A stretch of DNA of 64,000 bases from Scytalidium lignicola (lineage: Eukaryota > Ascomycota > Leotiomycetes). The first letter of the stretch is position 1. Each line of letters begins with the position of its first letter. Below are positions 33,397 through 44,824 of this stretch, piece by piece. The notes under the pieces are model-generated. The model saw only the letters and a list, made by a program, of their open reading frames with translations, searched no databases and was not told the origin of the DNA. A program made the translations under genes and the position numbers. The stretch lies in NCBI GenBank assembly GCA_002812745.2, contig NCSJ02000136.1:1-64000 (forward strand). Direction: 5' to 3'.

Positions 33397-33855
33397 TCAT
33401 ACCTGGTCCAGCCCTTCGTTCTGCAATCTGTTGCCAGCACCTCCATCCACATTCATCCCCGCCTTTCTCTCAAGCTCGATTTCCTCTCTCATCGACTTCT
33501 GCTCCCTCTTCATCTTGTCAAGATCTCGCGTCAAACTGCGTTCCTCACCCCACCCAGCATTTTTCTTCTCTAACTGGGCGTTCATGACTTGGCCATCGTC
33601 TATAGGCCGCATCTTGTCCCCTTCTAGATCTTCGTTCTGTGGCCCGATTCGCACACCTGGGAGAGAGACGCTGGAGATGTCTTTATTATCGTGGGTCGGA
33701 TGGCTGCCGTGACCTGCAGCTGTGGTTGAAGTGCTGGTGCCTTCGAATGCTGTATTGGAGGTAACCTCGCGTTTTGAGGGACCATAATGCACGGCAGGTG
33801 GAGGACCGTATGGAGGGGCAGTGTTGACGGAATGATGGTTTTGGGAGGTAGACAT
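33397..33855 (-). CDS. Small uncharacterised protein with coiled-coil C-terminal half
   Basis: A single exon of 152 residues that I do not assign to a named family. Seen: a Pro-rich, disordered N-terminal half (TAPPYGPPPAVHYGP), a central VSLPGVRIGPQNEDLEGDKM segment, and a charged helix from about 95 to 135 (NAQLEKKNAGW, TRDLDKMKREQKSMREEIEL) suited to a coiled coil. It has no signal peptide or membrane helix. A clean frame, a proper ATG and its place inside a compact housekeeping block, divergent from PalC with 456 bp between starts, support a real gene. Confidence 0.65.
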   Translation of the reverse strand: MSTSQNHHSVNTAPPYGPPPAVHYGPSKREVTSNTAFEGTSTSTTAAGHGSHPTHDNKDISSVSLPGVRIGPQNEDLEGDKMRPIDDGQVMNAQLEKKNAGWGEERSLTRDLDKMKREQKSMREEIELERKAGMNVDGGAGNRLQNEGLDQV

Positions 33856-34311
33856 TTCTGATATCGAGGGAAGAGATAAATTGCTGTGATACCTTATCCT
33901 ATACCTTAAAAGATGAAATAAAATATAAAAAGACTTAAGGTTGCTTTTAAAATGCCAATTGAGATTGTTTGATTCATAGATTAAAGAAAAGGAAAGAAAG
34001 CAGTTCTTTAAACCAAGGAATTTTTGCTAAACACAATGCTTCTCTGCTTGTGACGTAGGGGGTCGGGAGCTATTACGGGGACCTTAATGAGCCCTGTGCG
34101 CCGCCAATATCAATTTACGAGGTCCAGCTTCAATCCTCAAGCTTCAAGCTTTCTCCCCATCTTTTTAGTGAAATTCGTTATTTAACTACACCTAGACTTT
34201 GAATATCTAGACAATGAGTGAACACTGACCACAGCATACCTTCCTCCAGACCAGAACTCCAAATCAGCAGCAAAATCGCGGGGTACAGCGGGGTACCTCT
34301 GGCTTCATACC

Positions 34312-35815
34312 ATGCCATTCCCATTCACACTACCAACAACATCTACATTCTCTTTTTCTCAATGTTTCACATCCAATTCTCATCCATCTCTACCCCTATT
34401 AGCAAGCACCCAGCGCGCTGTGCTGCGCACTGCCCTGAAGAAACATAAACGTCTACCACCGCCATCCCAATCCTCAAATCTCTCCTCCGTACTCCAAGCT
34501 CTCAACAACTACATACCATATCTTCTAGCCCTAGATTCTGGTATCTCAGGCAACACAATTCATGGTGAAGAAATTGACGTGGTCTTGGCCAGCAACCCGA
34601 GCATTGAATGGCGCGCGACACTGAGTGACAATGCCGTTCCAGGACGAGAGAACGCGCGAGTGAAGATTCAGAGCATAGAGTACGAGATCTACTTTGTCCT
34701 ACAGACACTGGCCTATACACATACGCTTTTAGCAAGGACCACACTACATCCGCTCTACTCGTCTGCAACAGCATCACCAAGTGCAGAACAGCGAACCGCA
34801 GCTATACAAACAGCGACCAAACACCTCCTCGCCGCTGCCTCAGTACATGATTACCTTGCCCATCGATCTGAAGCGATCACGTCGTCTCCACCAAGCATTG
34901 ACATCTGCACACCCACTTTCCGCGCCTTGAGGTCCCTCGCTTTGGCAGAAGCTACAATGTTAGCAGTCCTAAAGGATGATCCCTACCCCGCGGCTGTAGC
35001 CCAGGATCGGAACCAGAACGATAAGGAGTGGATGATCAAAGCACCAGACATACCAAAAGTCAGGGCGCATTTGTTTGCAAGGTTGTCTCTTGCTGCTTCT
35101 GAGCATGCAGCGGAGGCGGCTGCAGCGTTAGAGGGTGGAGAAGGGCGTGGAAAGGTAGATATCGAGTTAAAGAGGTATGTTGAGGATTTGAGGAAGACGG
35201 GAAGAGGAAAATCATGTAGATTTTTTGGGATCGATGTTGAGCTGGGAGGAAAAACTGGGGAGGCAATTGCTTGGTGTCAGGCTGGGTTGAGCGAGATGAG
35301 ACTGTCTGCTGTAAAAGAGGATGGAGGGAAAAAAGGCCTAGGATTTGGAAGGCTGAAAAAGGAATGGATTGAGAAAAGGGAGGATCGAAAGGTGGAAAAA
35401 GATGCCGCATGGGGGAGTGATGCAGGTCGACTTGAAGAAGGGAGGGTGTGTGATATGTTGATGGCGAAGTGGAATAAGATGAATGATACTGTAGGAATAT
35501 CGATCTCTAGGATGCTTATTATGTATCTGCAGCTGACACGCAAGCATCTAGATCAATACCCAATCAATTCCTCCTTTCGGCCCCCTACTGAGAACAATGC
35601 CTTCTGGTCGAGAAATTCACTCAATCAAGACTTTTGTTCCACCAGACCTGGATTCACACATACTACAGACCTTGAGGGCTCCTCCTGATCGCAGTGATGA
35701 TTTTGAGAAGGATAGCTCGGATGAAGAGGGAGCGGCGCTAGATCCCGTTGGAGCTTTCCCAGGAACTAAAGGCGATTATTTAAAAAGTGGAAATAGTAGT
35801 AGCGCGTATTATTAA
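34312..35815 (+). CDS. palC: pH-response regulator PalC (BRO1 domain)
   Basis: A component of the Pal/Rim ambient-pH pathway that links the plasma-membrane sensor complex to ESCRT-III (Vps32) through a BRO1 domain, leading to activation of PacC. Exons 34312-35490 and 35552-35815 with a 61-nt intron (branch-point-like CTGAC near its end) give 480 residues. Seen: the start [16 protein letters not shown] typical of PalC, a helical BRO1 region with [19 protein letters not shown] and [19 protein letters not shown], a Lys/Arg-rich stretch, then MNDT joined across the intron to [13 protein letters not shown] and [16 protein letters not shown], ending in an acidic tail and NSSSAYY. Known: the 'TQ.IPP...L...MPSGREIH' block is characteristic of PalC. 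The intron boundaries were chosen because they restore this block. Confidence 0.93.
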
Positions 35816-36468
35816 CAGCTAAAATACATTTGTTGGAATACCCTTGTATGAGTAGGATTTACTCCGAGTGAGCTTCTCATATTAAACACACGCAATTTTA
35901 AATATGGTTTTCCGGATTTTGTTGTTGCTGTCTTTGAAAATGTATATTATACATTCGCAATTAGTCCGCCCCAGCCCGTTCCTTTATAATATGCCGCAGT
36001 CTTTAATCACGTAGCCCACCCTTCTTCATTCTTCTGCTATAGAGATAAATCATGGGTATAGTGCTAGCTAGCAATTGAATCATTCTCAAACATCCAAAGT
36101 CGTTAAATCGTATGTAATTCTAATCGTGGGCTCCACAAGTTGAATACTCCCCTCTGATTGCACTCCTCGCCGGTGTAAGACTAAACAGTTTCCACGACAT
36201 TGAAACCTCAACCAGAATGCACAACTAGTTCAAGTTGAATTTCTGGCACTCAGAAGTAGGTTTTTCTCTTCTCTCTAACCCTTGCTGAACTGCTGTTGAT
36301 GGTGATGATGGCCACAGGCAGCTCAAAGATTATTTTATCAGCAAGTTGCTAGATCTAGCAGAGCAACAATTTCTCTTCCATATTTGCAGATGATTGCTCG
36401 GCCACAGATCCATAAATTTATGGAAATAGACACTCTTGCATACCATAATTCAGCGATGATAGTAAGTG
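35816..36468. other. Spacer between PalC and a membrane-protein gene
   Basis: Holds the 3' flanks of two genes pointing toward each other. It is AT-rich, with no supported gene. Confidence 0.5.
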
Positions 36469-37514
36469 TCATGNTTTTTTGTTGTCTTCCACGCCTCTCT
36501 TCTGATCCCTCAATTCACTTATAGCAAACAACTGTGTCAATGGCGACAATGGGATCGGCCACTTCTCATTTGATTCAAATTTCTCATCCATAGGACTACT
36601 GAGCTCTGATCCTACAGGTTCAGAAGCAGGTAGCTCAACTGGAGGAAGGATCTCAGTGTTCGACAACTCCACAACGCGAACGCTTTCTGAGTGGAGCTGT
36701 GCTTTTCCTATGTCAAGAGATAAGGAGCCATTTGAATGTGTGTCTTTGAATTCTCTGGTGGGTGTTGAAGGAGGTGAGATGACCACTATCTCTTGCCTGT
36801 TGTATTTTCGCCGTGTAAGAAAGACAACAACAATGATGGTCAGGATACCTAGGACTGAACCAATTACCGGACCTGCGATCCAGGAGTTATTCAGTGATCC
36901 GGTGGTACTAGTAATGGGCGTTCCTGTTGGTGCAATGCTTGAAGTGGAGGTATGAAGAGTTAATTGGGTCGTTGCATCGATCGACCCCTTTGACGCTGCA
37001 TTCCCACTTCTAGTCGTGGCAGCCGCACCAGATGTAATTATTCCTTCAACTCTGGTTGTGGAAGTCGGTACAAGTGTAAGCAAAGCAATTCTCGATGCTT
37101 GCGATTCCAACGACAGAATCTGAGGTCCCGAGCTCGTACCAGAGCAGAAGTTCAATGTCAACTGCACATCTCTGGCAAGAGTGTCGGCAGTATTGCTCAT
37201 ACCACTCACGATAGCGTATGTGAGAATACATTGTTGGCAGCTGCTACAGTTGAGAATAAATGCAGAGTTTGGAATGCAAGAAACCGCGCTCGTGAAGTTG
37301 GTAATCTCGAGTCTACATGCGGCTTTGAAATGGCGTTAGATTCGGATTTCACGAATAAAACCGTCGCTTCTACGACACAACATTGAGACGCGCAGCAAAT
37401 ACACTGAATGATATTGATTGATTACTTACGACACTGAGGAGAACAATAAACCGAGGGCATAGGTTCTACAGCCGATTTCACCGGAGAAACCAACAGGGCC
37501 TTTGGCAACAACAT
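36469..37514 (-). CDS. Single-pass membrane protein with Cys-containing ectodomain (frame broken once)
   Basis: The solid part is 37369-36469. The ectodomain shows CRLEITNFTSAVSC and LNCSSCQQCILTYA, with closely spaced cysteines and glycosylation-like Asn. A Ser/Thr-rich linker follows, then one transmembrane helix (WIAGPVIGSVLGILTIIVVVF) followed by basic residues RRKYNR, and a cytosolic tail of about 105 residues. The 5' end is uncertain. A candidate first exon, 37514-37430, reads MLLPKALL through SVYCSPQC and joins by a GT-AG intron, but the frame then lacks one base near 37325-37345; adding one base gives 328 residues. The last sense codon contains an N (36474) beside a T-run. No clear signal peptide was found, so a further upstream exon is possible. 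I do not recognise the family; the layout is that of a cell-surface protein. Confidence 0.6.
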
Positions 37515-39190
37515 AATGTCCGACAATGCAGACCGAACTCAAGACGTCAAGGGGTAGATATTCCTCAAATAAAGCATTGGATCACTTACAGCCCTATGGG
37601 AAGGGCATGATTATCAGAACTGACATGGACACAAAGGGAGGTCCATAACAAGAATCGTGCTGTGGTTATTGATGAGGAGAGAAAGACGGGAGAAGGGGAA
37701 AGGCTAGATCATGAGAATCAANTTTTTTTGCGAGCTCTCGGACCTAGACGTGGGGGAAAGCATGGCTTTGTCCATGCAGCAATAAATACTCCGTACTGTA
37801 CTAGATATGCAGAGGACAACAAGGTTATGGAGGGCATGAATCAGACAGACAGTCTGTCTTACAACAACTGGATCGCAAGACTCTTTAGCCATCCCGGACT
37901 GCGAGTCTTAGGATCCACATTATAACCTCATACCATATACCATCAAATTGCAGCAAGTTCTAGACCTGCGGGCGTGGAAGGTGACAGAGTTCATACCAAA
38001 ATCCGAGGTAGCAGAAGCAAATCTCAAAATCGAGGGCCCGGGAGTCTGGATTTACCAGGGGCCATGGCTGCGACCAGCCTCGGATGGGCCGTCAATATCG
38101 CCGCATTGAGCATCTCAGGAGAAGTTGAAGCAAGATGATTGGAGCTGGGCACAGGAAGGGCGTTGACCGCATAGCAAAAGTCAAATTGAGCCCCTGAGTG
38201 CTAATTACTGTACCGGCTCAGGATCGGAGCTAAGGCTGAGCGGGGAAGAGCTGAAGGAGAAGGCTTAAGCTAATTAAGCCGTACATGTGCATGGGAAAAG
38301 GAAATATTGGAGAGACGCCACAAATGACCAGTTCAATCAAGCCGTTCAAGTGCTCCGAGTTCCACAGAGCCACCTGTCTCCATTGGGCGTCTTATGGGGA
38401 AATGCCTTAGAGAGCCACTATCAAATATTACAGGACATGAGCACCACAACAAACTATAATTGTAAAGTTCAGCAGTGTAGAAAATCAATCCGATAAATGT
38501 GAATGATTATTGCACTGTAAAGAGTGAAGCAATCGTATAAATATAAGGTCCAATGACCAAAGAAAATTGTAACCAGTGATTATAAATGTGCAAATAAACT
38601 TCTTTCCAGACACTAAATGACACAGTTATACCGGTCATATTAATCATATTATTATCTCTCATAGTGCTTTAAAAGCTGAAATTCAACTTTTAACCATGCC
38701 TTCTTACCAATTAAACCCGCAAAAAGAATACAATCAAGGAATGAAATTTAATTTTTGCTAAAAGCTAGGCAGGCTGATGTCAAACAGACAGGGACAGGGT
38801 ATGTTTAAAATAGAAGGAAGAGTATTGTTTGAATAAGAGGTCGCGTAATCTTTTACACGTAAAATGATCATCACATGGTACGGCCTGTGAACCTAGCCGT
38901 ATAAACTTCCTCTCATTTTCCCGCTGGTCTCGCGACGTACCTGCAGAGTTAAATGAGGCTTTCTCTTCAATGGCAACAACATAAAATGCTTTGATCCTGG
39001 AAGTGGGAGTAGAGAATTGAACTAAGCTCATTTATTGCATATAAAAAAGGATGCTTGATATTGTAAAATTCATTATTTAGATCCGTACATTGATTGTGAC
39101 AGGTATCAAACCAACCGTCAAGCCTTCCCTTGATTGGGATGCTTTGTAAAACCCTCCTATCCTCAACGCATCCATCACATTACATTCATC
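37515..39190. other. Intergenic stretch, no supported gene
   Basis: About 1.7 kb. A plus-strand frame at 37662-37925 contains an N before a T-run (37722) and has no recognisable product. The part from 38.5 to 39.1 kb is AT-rich. Promoter elements of the gene at 36469-37514 should lie at the left end. Confidence 0.5.
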
Positions 39191-40397
39191 TCACATCAAG
39201 AACATTGCCGTTACAGCTGCCAAGAACCCCACGACAACACCGCAGATACTGTATGTCGTTGGTAGAGGAGCAGCGCCGGTGAACCCAAGGGCACTGGTCG
39301 CTGCAGGGGCGGTAGACTGTACAGCAAAAGTCTGAAGCGTGCTGTTTACGCCTTGCAGAGCTATGAATGAAGAAGTAGTACTTATTATCTCTGGCGGCGC
39401 TGATTCAACCACGTATGGAGGGGGAGTACTCTCGGCTGAGAATATACCAGCTGCGCTTACACTCGTCGTCCATGCTGCATAAGTCTCTGTCACGGTCTCT
39501 TGTATGATGGAAGTCAATTGAATAGTTGTGAGTTCAGAGCTCACAGAGTCGTAACCCATTGGCGGCGGGGGATAATATACCATTGGTGGGGCTGATGACT
39601 GAGCGTAGTATGCAGTCGTTGATTCGGCTTGTTGGGTGTAATACGCCATCTGTTGCGAGGTTGTTGTCTGCCGCGAACATGAGCATCAAAACTGAAAATT
39701 TCAAGCATGAAAAAAATAAACACTTACCGTGGTCGTGGTATACATGGCCTGGACAGTCGTATATTGAGTCGTCGTGTGAGTCGCGTAAGTCGTATACACT
39801 TTCATTTCAGTGCTTTGCGTTGTCGTAGTAGTATTATTCTTGTACGAATTGTGTGACGATCCCTTGTTCCCAGATGATCCATGGTTGTCGTAGGAAGACC
39901 CCTTATTTCCAGAAGAACCGTTGTCATTGTAAGAGCTTCCCTTATCTCCAGAGGAACCGTTGTCATTGTAGGAGCTTCCCTTATCTCCAGAGGAACCGTT
40001 GTCATTGTAAGAACTTCCCTTATCTCCATATGACTTTCCATTGCTTCCAGATGACACCTCCAAGATCTCGAGCGTATCCGAAATAACCAATGTTTTCTTA
40101 GAATCTTGGATAATAATAGTGACTTCTTCCACCGTGAGTGAAGCCTCAAGGTTCCACTTGAAGGATCCAGAATCCTGGATGTTGATAGCAATCTCCTCAA
40201 TCACCACCGAGATATCTGTGGCATGTGAAGGACAAGCATATATATTCATCGGGGCCTTCAGTCCAGAAGTGTCCCACGATATCGTTTGGCTCGAACCTTT
40301 GGCCCATTTGTCACCAGCCTTGGGGCTCAACATGTGCGCATTGGCCGTAATATTCCAAAGAGCAACTAGTAGCACAGAAAAAAAGGTTGAAATACAT
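39191..40397 (-). CDS. Kre9/Knh1-like GPI-anchored cell-wall protein (start region broken by one base)
   Basis: A secreted wall protein with an N-terminal Kre9/Knh1-type (Ser-Thr-rich GPI-anchored family, PF10342) domain. Exons 40397-39728 and 39667-39191 with a 60-nt intron give 381 residues if one base in a run of seven T (40378-40384 on the plus strand, as A) is discounted. Seen: then MYFNLFSVLLVALWNITANA forms a good signal peptide, which otherwise has no ATG. Next come the domain with LSPKAGDKWAKGSSQTISWD and GSFKWNLE, thirteen-residue repeats (DKGSSYNDNGSSG type), Thr-rich stretches, Tyr/Pro-rich segments and a hydrophobic C-terminus (ICGVVVGFLAAVTAMFLM) of the GPI-signal kind. Kre9-type proteins are needed for beta-1,6-glucan or wall assembly in yeast. 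Without correction the frame would begin only at a non-ATG codon. Confidence 0.8.
39857..40030. repeat. 39-bp in-frame tandem repeat in the Kre9-like gene
   Basis: Four to five copies of a 39-bp unit encode DKGSSYNDNGSSG, with two diverged copies (NKGSSYDNHGSSG and a partial NKGSSHNS). The three central copies are almost identical in DNA, so copy number probably varies between strains. The segment links the folded domain to the Thr-rich stalk. Confidence 0.85.
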
Positions 40398-42661
40398 GTT
40401 GATGGTTGAAAAAAGCGAGGGTAGAGGAAAAAGTATGGATTTTCCAAGTATGTCAAAGACGGACCTAAGCCGGAAGCAAGAAGTTGAATAGAAGTTGTAT
40501 TGAAAAAAGAGAGTAAATACCAGCTGTCCAGCAGAAAGAAAGAATGTAAAAGTCAATGGAAACAAAATTAAAATAAAAAAAGAAGAGACAGACACGTTGA
40601 GAATAGATGTTTGGAAGAGGAAAAGGTTTAGAAAAGTTTCTCACTGGGAACATCTTCATATAAACCTACCTTTGCCTCCTTTGTTACCCGTGGTTCGAAA
40701 CCGCCCAGAACGCCCAGAATTGGAGATGGAACAGAGCCTCGTCCCTGTCTAGGATCCACAAAATAAGCATCTCCGTTCATCTGAGACGATCCCCAAGGTA
40801 TCGCTTGAAGAGCCGTAGGTCATCTCGGGGGCTAGACTTTTCAGACGAAGAACTGGTTGGTCAGAAGATGGGGGACAAAACATGAATCCATGCGAGAGTT
40901 CTCCTGTGCCTTAGAATAGCAACATAAGATTACCCCTCCAATTGCACAAGAGTGCCAGGGATTTTATGATCCTCGGATCGTTCGTAGGGGACTCACAGAT
41001 TTTCGCTGATGTTCAGCGAGTAAAGACGGGGGGAGAGAGGCTAGAAGGAAGGTATTGACGCCTCTGGTGAATACCTTGCTTGGAGACAATGCGTGTGGCA
41101 GAGATTGTAACGAACATTGATATTGACGAGGCTTGAGACGAGTCTCAACCTTCTTTAGGAAAAGAGAAGAATGCGTAAATGGATTTCAGTGGCTGAGATG
41201 GCGATCTCAAACGTTGCGACCGTCAGATCCGAAACTCGATAGGTGCCCAAACCAAGGGCACGGATAATGGACCGTGAACACATCCGTGCGAGTTAAAGTT
41301 GCGATAGCAGAATGAGGATTGTGCTAAGATGGGTCACTAGACTTTTTGAATTAAATCGCACAGGAAGATGTGTTTTCCAAGAAGAGCCATGAACGGGCGG
41401 AGGTAATCCCTTCTTGGAGAGACGCGATGACTGCCACAGTACCCCAAACATGCGCCACAGTTTCATAACACTCGGTGGCCAAGAACTTCCGGATTGTCAC
41501 GTAGAGGGGAATTCCAACCCAAAACTCGAGAACTCCGAGATGAGTGCTCACCATGTTGATGGCAATTGTCAATTGTGCAAAGAGCGGCACGTCAAGAGAG
41601 AGGAGAGAGCACAGTGGGAAAAAAGAAATCGCACTCCTGCCAAGCTACTTAACAGGACTTGTCGCCATCTTATAGGTAGTAGATAAGGCGTCCCTTGAGT
41701 TACTTGTCCAGGGATAACTTCTAGGCTCGTTGTTCGGTCTAGTGCGATTTCTTTTCCGGGTCTCTCTTCACTCTTCACCACAATCGACTCTGCCGCCATG
41801 GCTTGTGGATGGCTTCGAGTTCGATGGTTATTTTGACGACCAACCTACAGGTGCACGTGACCTCACTCTCAGCCACCGACCCAATGCCTTGGGAACGAGA
41901 TTAACGTATCACCCTCTGACACCGGATATTTGAATATCGAAGAAACAAAATCGATGGGTACTAATGCCAGGCACACTGATGCTTCATGATTCATGATAGT
42001 TGCTCCATTGCCGTGTTGGTGCTTCGCCTTGTCCCTTTTTATCTCGAAGGACATCCACCTTCCTCTCCTGGTTCCCTACGTCCACCACCCCCTCAGTAAC
42101 TGCTACCAATGACACCGCAGCCCCTCTCCAGATGTAATGCCGCAAAAGGCCTACGAACACGCCGGAGATCTGATGCCATACTACGCAACCGCAGATCGTT
42201 ATCGCAGACAAAGACAGAGATTCGAGCTTGGTCCCCTGCGTGATTGGTGGGATTAAGTAATGTTTCCCTGAAACTTTGTGTTTAGGTTGGCTTGCCCCCG
42301 CCGCGATAAAAGATACAACTGGGTTGCCCGCGCAGTGTATATCTATGAACTGTCGAGTAACGTCGTACCGTAGCTATCAATGTCGTGATCTACATCGCAT
42401 TCTCCAGTGATATGCAAGAATGGGGGCGTTGATGCTTGGAGCTTGAGTGGTTATGCAGGACGCGATATCAATATCCATTACTCAACGGGTTGGGATGCCA
42501 TGGTTCTTGATATCTATATGATATGGTTTCAGTATATCTGCTGATTTCTTTTGGACTTTTTCCCTTTCCCTTTCGATATTTTCTGTCGGTTTTCCCTTTT
42601 CGAATTTCATTCCTACCCTCCCCTATTTGGATTGTGAATTGCTTCTTGCCAATCACGTACA
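40398..42661. promoter_or_regulatory. Long divergent intergenic region upstream of the Dal5-type permease
   Basis: About 2.26 kb lies between the diverging Kre9-like and permease genes. Frames such as 41351-41590 (minus) have no recognisable product. The right end carries three HGATAR cores, listed separately. A CACGTG core is near 41854. A pyrimidine-rich stretch around 42540-42600, just before the permease start, may be its 5' leader. Confidence 0.45.
42199..42379. promoter_or_regulatory. Three GATA-factor cores before the Dal5-type permease
   Basis: HGATAR matches are at 42199-42204 (minus, CGATAA), 42304-42309 (plus, CGATAA) and 42374-42379 (minus, TGATAG), 283-463 bp upstream of the permease ATG. 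AreA/NIT2 regulators bind grouped sites like these in promoters of nitrogen-uptake genes, which fits a Dal5-type carrier. Chance occurrence of three short cores in this space is possible. Confidence 0.35.
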
Positions 42662-44364
42662 ATGGCTGAAGTCAAGGAATCTGGGGATAGCGCTCCCCAA
42701 ATTACGGAGAAGGCACCACCAAACTCAGATTTGGAAAAGAATACTTCGCTTGGCGAGGGCGATGCCTTTGATCCAGCCTTTATCAAACACGCGAATCGAA
42801 ATGATGCAGATGAAGCTATGAAGGCCTTCATTGGCCATGATGGTGAGGTTATCGAATTGACTCCGGAAGTTGAGAAAAGGCTCTTGCGGAAGATTGATTG
42901 GAATCTCATGCCTGTTCGTATATTTTACCTTTCATCTATCCCAATCTACGCTGATAACTCTTCTCTAGATGCTCTGTGTCGTGTACGGACTGAACTATCT
43001 TGACAAGACCACCTTATCATATGCTAGCATCATGGGACTGCAGGAATCCATACATCTAAAAGGTGATAACTACCAATGGCTCGGTAGCATGTTTTACTTT
43101 GGATATCTAGGATGGGAGTATCCTACGAACCGTTTCCTGCAGCGCTTCCCCCTAGCTAAATGGTCTTCGTTCAACATCATTCTGTGGGGCTTGACACTGT
43201 GCTGTATGGCCGCAACTAAGAGCTTTGGTGGTGCTGTTGCCGTTCGCTTCTTCCTGGGACTCTTCGAAGCTGCGGTTACACCCGGATTCGCTCTCTTTAC
43301 CTCGCAGTGGTACACGAAGGAAGAACAGGGGACACGAACTGGTATCTGGTTCAGCTTCAACGGTTTCGCACAGATATTTGGAGGTCTCGTTGCGTATGGA
43401 ATAGCAGTCGGAGTTGAGAAACATGGCGCAGCCATCGAGGCTTGGAAAATCGTATTCTTATCGATCGGACTCCTAACTGCAGCAATTGGGTTTATATTTC
43501 TGTACTTCATGCCTGATAACCAGCTGAATGCGAAATTTCTCACCCCTCAGGAGAGACTGCTAGCAGTTGAAAGAATCAGAAAAAATCAACAAGGGGTCGG
43601 TAACAAACATTTCAAGCTTTACCAGCTGAAGGAGGCTCTTCTAGATCCAATGACCTGGGCATTCACCTTCCATGCTCTTGTAGCTGATATCCCAAATGGT
43701 AAGATTTCAAACTAGGCTTCAGCTGGTCCTGACAGTAGCTAATCAGCCCTTAGGTGGAATTTCCAACTTTTTCTCTCAACTCATTGTTTCCTTCGGCTAC
43801 ACACCAAATCAATCCCTCCTCTACGGAACCCCAGGGGGCGTAGTCGAAGTTGTCAGCCTCATAGTCTGTGGTTATTTGGGTGACAAACTCGGCAACCGTG
43901 TCATAGTCTCCATGTCCGGTCTTATCATCTCGATCATCGGCATGCTACTCATTGTTTGCTTACCTCTCTCCAACAACTCAGGTCGATTAGCGGGCTACTA
44001 CCTCACGCAAGCATCACCAACCCCATTTGTCGCCCTCCTCTCCCTGATCTCCAGCAACGTCGCAGGATACACCAAGAAAACTACAGTCGCAGCGCTGTAT
44101 CTGATCGCATACTGCGTCGGCAATATCATTGGTCCGCAAACCTTCAGACCCAAGGACGCACCAAGGTACACACCCGCTGAAATCACGATTATTTGTTGCT
44201 GGGGTGCTTGTCTTATTAACCTGGTTTTCATTGCCTGGTATTATCGATCGCAGAATAAGAAGAAGGCTGCTATGCGGGCTGCGCCGGGGTATAGAAAACT
44301 GGATCAGCAGGAATTTTTGGATTTAACGGATTGCGAGAATCCAGAGTTTGTGTATACCCTTTGA
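42662..44364 (+). CDS. MFS permease of the Dal5 (allantoate permease) family
   Basis: A plasma-membrane symporter for an organic anion or nitrogen compound such as allantoate, ureidosuccinate or dipeptide-like substrates. Exons 42662-42913, 42969-43698 and 43754-44364 give 530 residues. Seen: a polar N-tail of about 80 residues, helix 1 with the motif GLNYLDKTTLSYASIMG, WLGSMFYFGYLGWEYPTNR in helix 2, FFLGLFEAAVTPGF, WYTKEEQGTRTGIWFSFNG (the conserved loop of this family), and a second MFS half with FFSQLIVSFGYTPNQSLLYG and NIIGPQTF. The tail is rich in charged residues. This D-K-T-T variant after helix 1 is the Dal5 subgroup form. It differs from the permease at 1760-3556, so the two are not recent duplicates. 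Three GATA cores lie upstream. Confidence 0.9.
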
Positions 44365-44824
44365 ATAAATAAGATAATTTTCATGTCTACAGAAGAGGTT
44401 CATATGAAGGACTATCATCTAATGAACTGGATATTTTAACAAACCTGGGCTAATTTTCTGGATATGATGAGGAGTGTGAATTGGTGTTTAAGCTGTTCTC
44501 TCTGAACTTTGACCGAAATCCTAGCTGTTGAATATCAACTTCAACTATCTTCGTTTTAACTGTATTATTTATTAACTCTTAACATCATATGACCTCTTGT
44601 AATATATTTCGTAAAATTAAAAATAACGTTTTCTATTCTCGAATTAATTGCAATGACATCATTAATATTCAGATCGTCAATTTTATTGGGGTTATAAAAT
44701 TGGATAAATAAACTTCTGGCTCTGGAGCTTCTTTGGCTACCTCAAACTGGGCGAACTTTCTGAGCGATTATTATTGTCGCAGTTCATAGCCTACCTTTCT
44801 CACGAATAACTTACCCATAACATA
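44365..44824. other. AT-rich spacer before Cwc24
   Basis: Contains the 3' flank of the permease gene and the promoter of the Cwc24 gene. No gene is seen. Confidence 0.5.

Noticed and set aside
37662..37925. Plus-strand frame containing an N
   Set aside because: No recognisable motif, the frame depends on an undetermined base, and it lies upstream of a gene on the other strand.
40685..40710. GGTTCGAAACC-like B-box
   Set aside because: No cloverleaf can be formed with the flanking sequence and no A-box precedes it.
41351..41590. Minus-strand hydrophobic frame of 79 codons
   Set aside because: No family resemblance; it probably reflects chance composition in the long intergenic region.
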